DNA of 30,789 bases, from positions 1 through 30,789 of the forward strand of contig JBMNQI010000023.1 in NCBI GenBank assembly GCA_050944055.1, given 5' to 3'. Of the stretch, positions 29,549 to 30,789 are shown in pieces. This DNA comes from JBMNQI01 sp050944055. Its GTDB lineage: Bacteria; Bacillota; Clostridia; Oscillospirales; Oscillospiraceae. The first letter of the stretch is position 1; every line of letters begins with the position of its first letter. The notes below the pieces were generated by a model, which made no database searches, was not told the DNA's origin, and saw only the letters and a list, made by a program, of their open reading frames with translations. A program made the position numbers and the translations under genes.

Positions 29549-30789
29549 ATGAAGCTTTGGGCAGGAAGATTCCAGAAAGAGACAAACGAGCTGGTGAACG
29601 ATTTCAATTCTTCCATCAGCTTTGACGCCCGCCTGTACCGCGAGGATATTACGGGCAGCATAGCGCACGCAAGGATGCTCGGGGCGAAGAATATAATAGA
29701 CCCGGGAGAGGCGGAAGCTATAATCGAGGGCCTCAAGGGGATTTTAGAGGACGTTGAGGCCGGAAGGATAGAATTCTCGGTTGAAAACGAGGATATCCAC
29801 ATGAATGTGGAGCGCATACTTACGGAGCGCATAGGCGATACGGGCAAACGCCTCCATACCGCCAGGAGCCGCAACGACCAGGTCGCGCTTGATTTCCGCA
29901 TGTATATTAAGAAAGAGATAACCGTTATTCACGGTATGATAATCGACCTGCAGAAGGTGCTGGTTGAAAAGGCAAAGGCCAATCTCGACACAGTGATGCC
30001 GGGCTATACGCATTCGCAGCGCGCACAGCCGACGACTTTTGCCCACTATATGATGGCCTATGCCAACATGCTCCGACGCGACGCCCTCCGCCTTGAGGAC
30101 TGCTACGAGCGCATGGACTATATGCCGCTCGGCTCGGGCGCTCTCGCGGGCACGACGTATGACATTGACCGTGAAATGGTAGCCCGGGAGCTCGGCTTTT
30201 CCCATATCACGGAGAACAGCTTAGACGGCGTATCCGACCGTGATTTTGCGATCGAGTTCTGCTCTGCGCTATCCATGCTGATGATGCATCTTTCACGATT
30301 CTCCGAGGAAATCATACTCTGGTGCTCCTGGGAGTACCGCTTTGCGGAGCTTGACGACGCATATTCCACAGGCTCTTCAATCATGCCGCAGAAAAAGAAC
30401 CCGGACGTCGCCGAGCTTGTCCGCGGCAAAACAGGGCGTGTCTACGGCAGCCTCATGACGCTGCTGACCGTGATGAAGGGCCTGCCGCTGGCGTATAACA
30501 AGGATATGCAGGAAGACAAGGAGCCAGTTTTCGACGCGGTGGACACAGTCGAGCAGTGCCTGCCGGTGTTCACTCAGATGCTCGACACGCTGACGCTCCG
30601 CCCGGAGAACATGGCAAGGGCCGCCGCGGAGGGCTTCATAAACGCGACTGACTGTGCCGACTACCTTGTGAAGAAGGGCCTGCCTTTCCGCGACGCATAT
30701 ATGGTTGTTGGCCGCCTCGTCAATATGTGCATCAAGATGGAGGAGAACCTGGAAACCCTGACGCTCAAGGACTTCCGCTCTGTCTGCGA
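29549..30789 (+). CDS. argH: Argininosuccinate lyase, C-terminus cut by window edge
   Basis: At least 413 residues are open to the right edge without a stop. The start MKLWAGRFQKETNELVNDFN is typical. The tetramer signature regions are present: RLHTARSRNDQVALD, MPGYTHSQRAQP, and GSSIMPQKKNPD, which holds the catalytic serine loop. The enzyme splits argininosuccinate into arginine and fumarate. AGGTG lies six nt before the ATG at 29549, and it follows argG by 65 bp in the same operon. Family members are about 450-470 residues, so only the last portion is missing. Confidence 0.96.
   Translation, partial: MKLWAGRFQKETNELVNDFNSSISFDARLYREDITGSIAHARMLGAKNIIDPGEAEAIIEGLKGILEDVEAGRIEFSVENEDIHMNVERILTERIGDTGKRLHTARSRNDQVALDFRMYIKKEITVIHGMIIDLQKVLVEKAKANLDTVMPGYTHSQRAQPTTFAHYMMAYANMLRRDALRLEDCYERMDYMPLGSGALAGTTYDIDREMVARELGFSHITENSLDGVSDRDFAIEFCSALSMLMMHLSRFSEEIILWCSWEYRFAELDDAYSTGSSIMPQKKNPDVAELVRGKTGRVYGSLMTLLTVMKGLPLAYNKDMQEDKEPVFDAVDTVEQCLPVFTQMLDTLTLRPENMARAAAEGFINATDCADYLVKKGLPFRDAYMVVGRLVNMCIKMEENLETLTLKDFRSVC

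Overview
The window looks like chromosome of an anaerobic, low-redox Firmicute, most likely a gut-type Clostridia member. The grounds are strong AGGAGG-type ribosome sites, frequent TTG/GTG starts, sigma-A promoters with TTGACA/TATAAT hexamers, an EAL-HDOD protein, and a 2-enoate-reductase-type flavoprotein. Species cannot be named from sequence reading alone. No rRNA, tRNA, CRISPR array, transposase or phage gene was seen.

Left part (1-10.9 kb): a truncated PadR regulator with a palindromic promoter/operator, an MFS permease, a two-domain ene-reductase (old yellow enzyme plus Fe-S plus FAD/NAD), a frameshifted fragment of a surface protein, a truncated sensor-protein fragment, an orphan CheB, an FAD_binding_2 flavoprotein, an EAL-HDOD protein, thioredoxin and a Crp/Fnr regulator. 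These are mostly single genes with their own promoters or terminators.

Centre (11.0-20.3 kb), minus strand: two complete large/small sets of pyrogallol-phloroglucinol transhydroxylase-type molybdenum enzymes. The set at 11.0-14.6 kb closely resembles the Pelobacter acidigallici enzyme (AthL/AthS), including the Asp-Ser pair at the molybdenum and a three-cluster small subunit. The set at 15.7-19.3 kb is more divergent and its small subunit has cysteines for four clusters. Two small unknown genes lie between them. A LysR regulator is divergent from the second set.

Right-centre (20.4-26.9 kb): a MerR-family regulator, then a plus-strand operon (cyclase-family hydrolase, 3-hydroxyacyl-CoA-dehydrogenase-type enzyme, small cupin, SDR reductase). 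Converging on it is a minus-strand operon (thiolase, beta-keto acid cleavage enzyme). These families match the anaerobic phloroglucinol route: reductase, dihydrophloroglucinol cyclohydrolase, 3-hydroxy-5-oxohexanoate dehydrogenase, triacetate acetoacetate-lyase, thiolase. With transhydroxylase upstream, the window would carry pyrogallol through phloroglucinol to acetyl-CoA units. Assignment to these substrates is inference from family and gene context.

The most interesting signal is regulatory. Three promoters, before the cyclase operon, the thiolase operon and the transhydroxylase operon at 15.6 kb, share a dyad close to CCTTGGAA-N3-TTCCAAGG set in a 19-bp spacer between -35 and -10. This is the hallmark of MerR-type activation and it ties the scattered operons into one likely regulon of the MerR gene at 20.4 kb.

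Right end (27.1-30.8 kb): galE, then argG and a partial argH, ordinary housekeeping genes. A repeated AATATAC-type operator array lies before argG.
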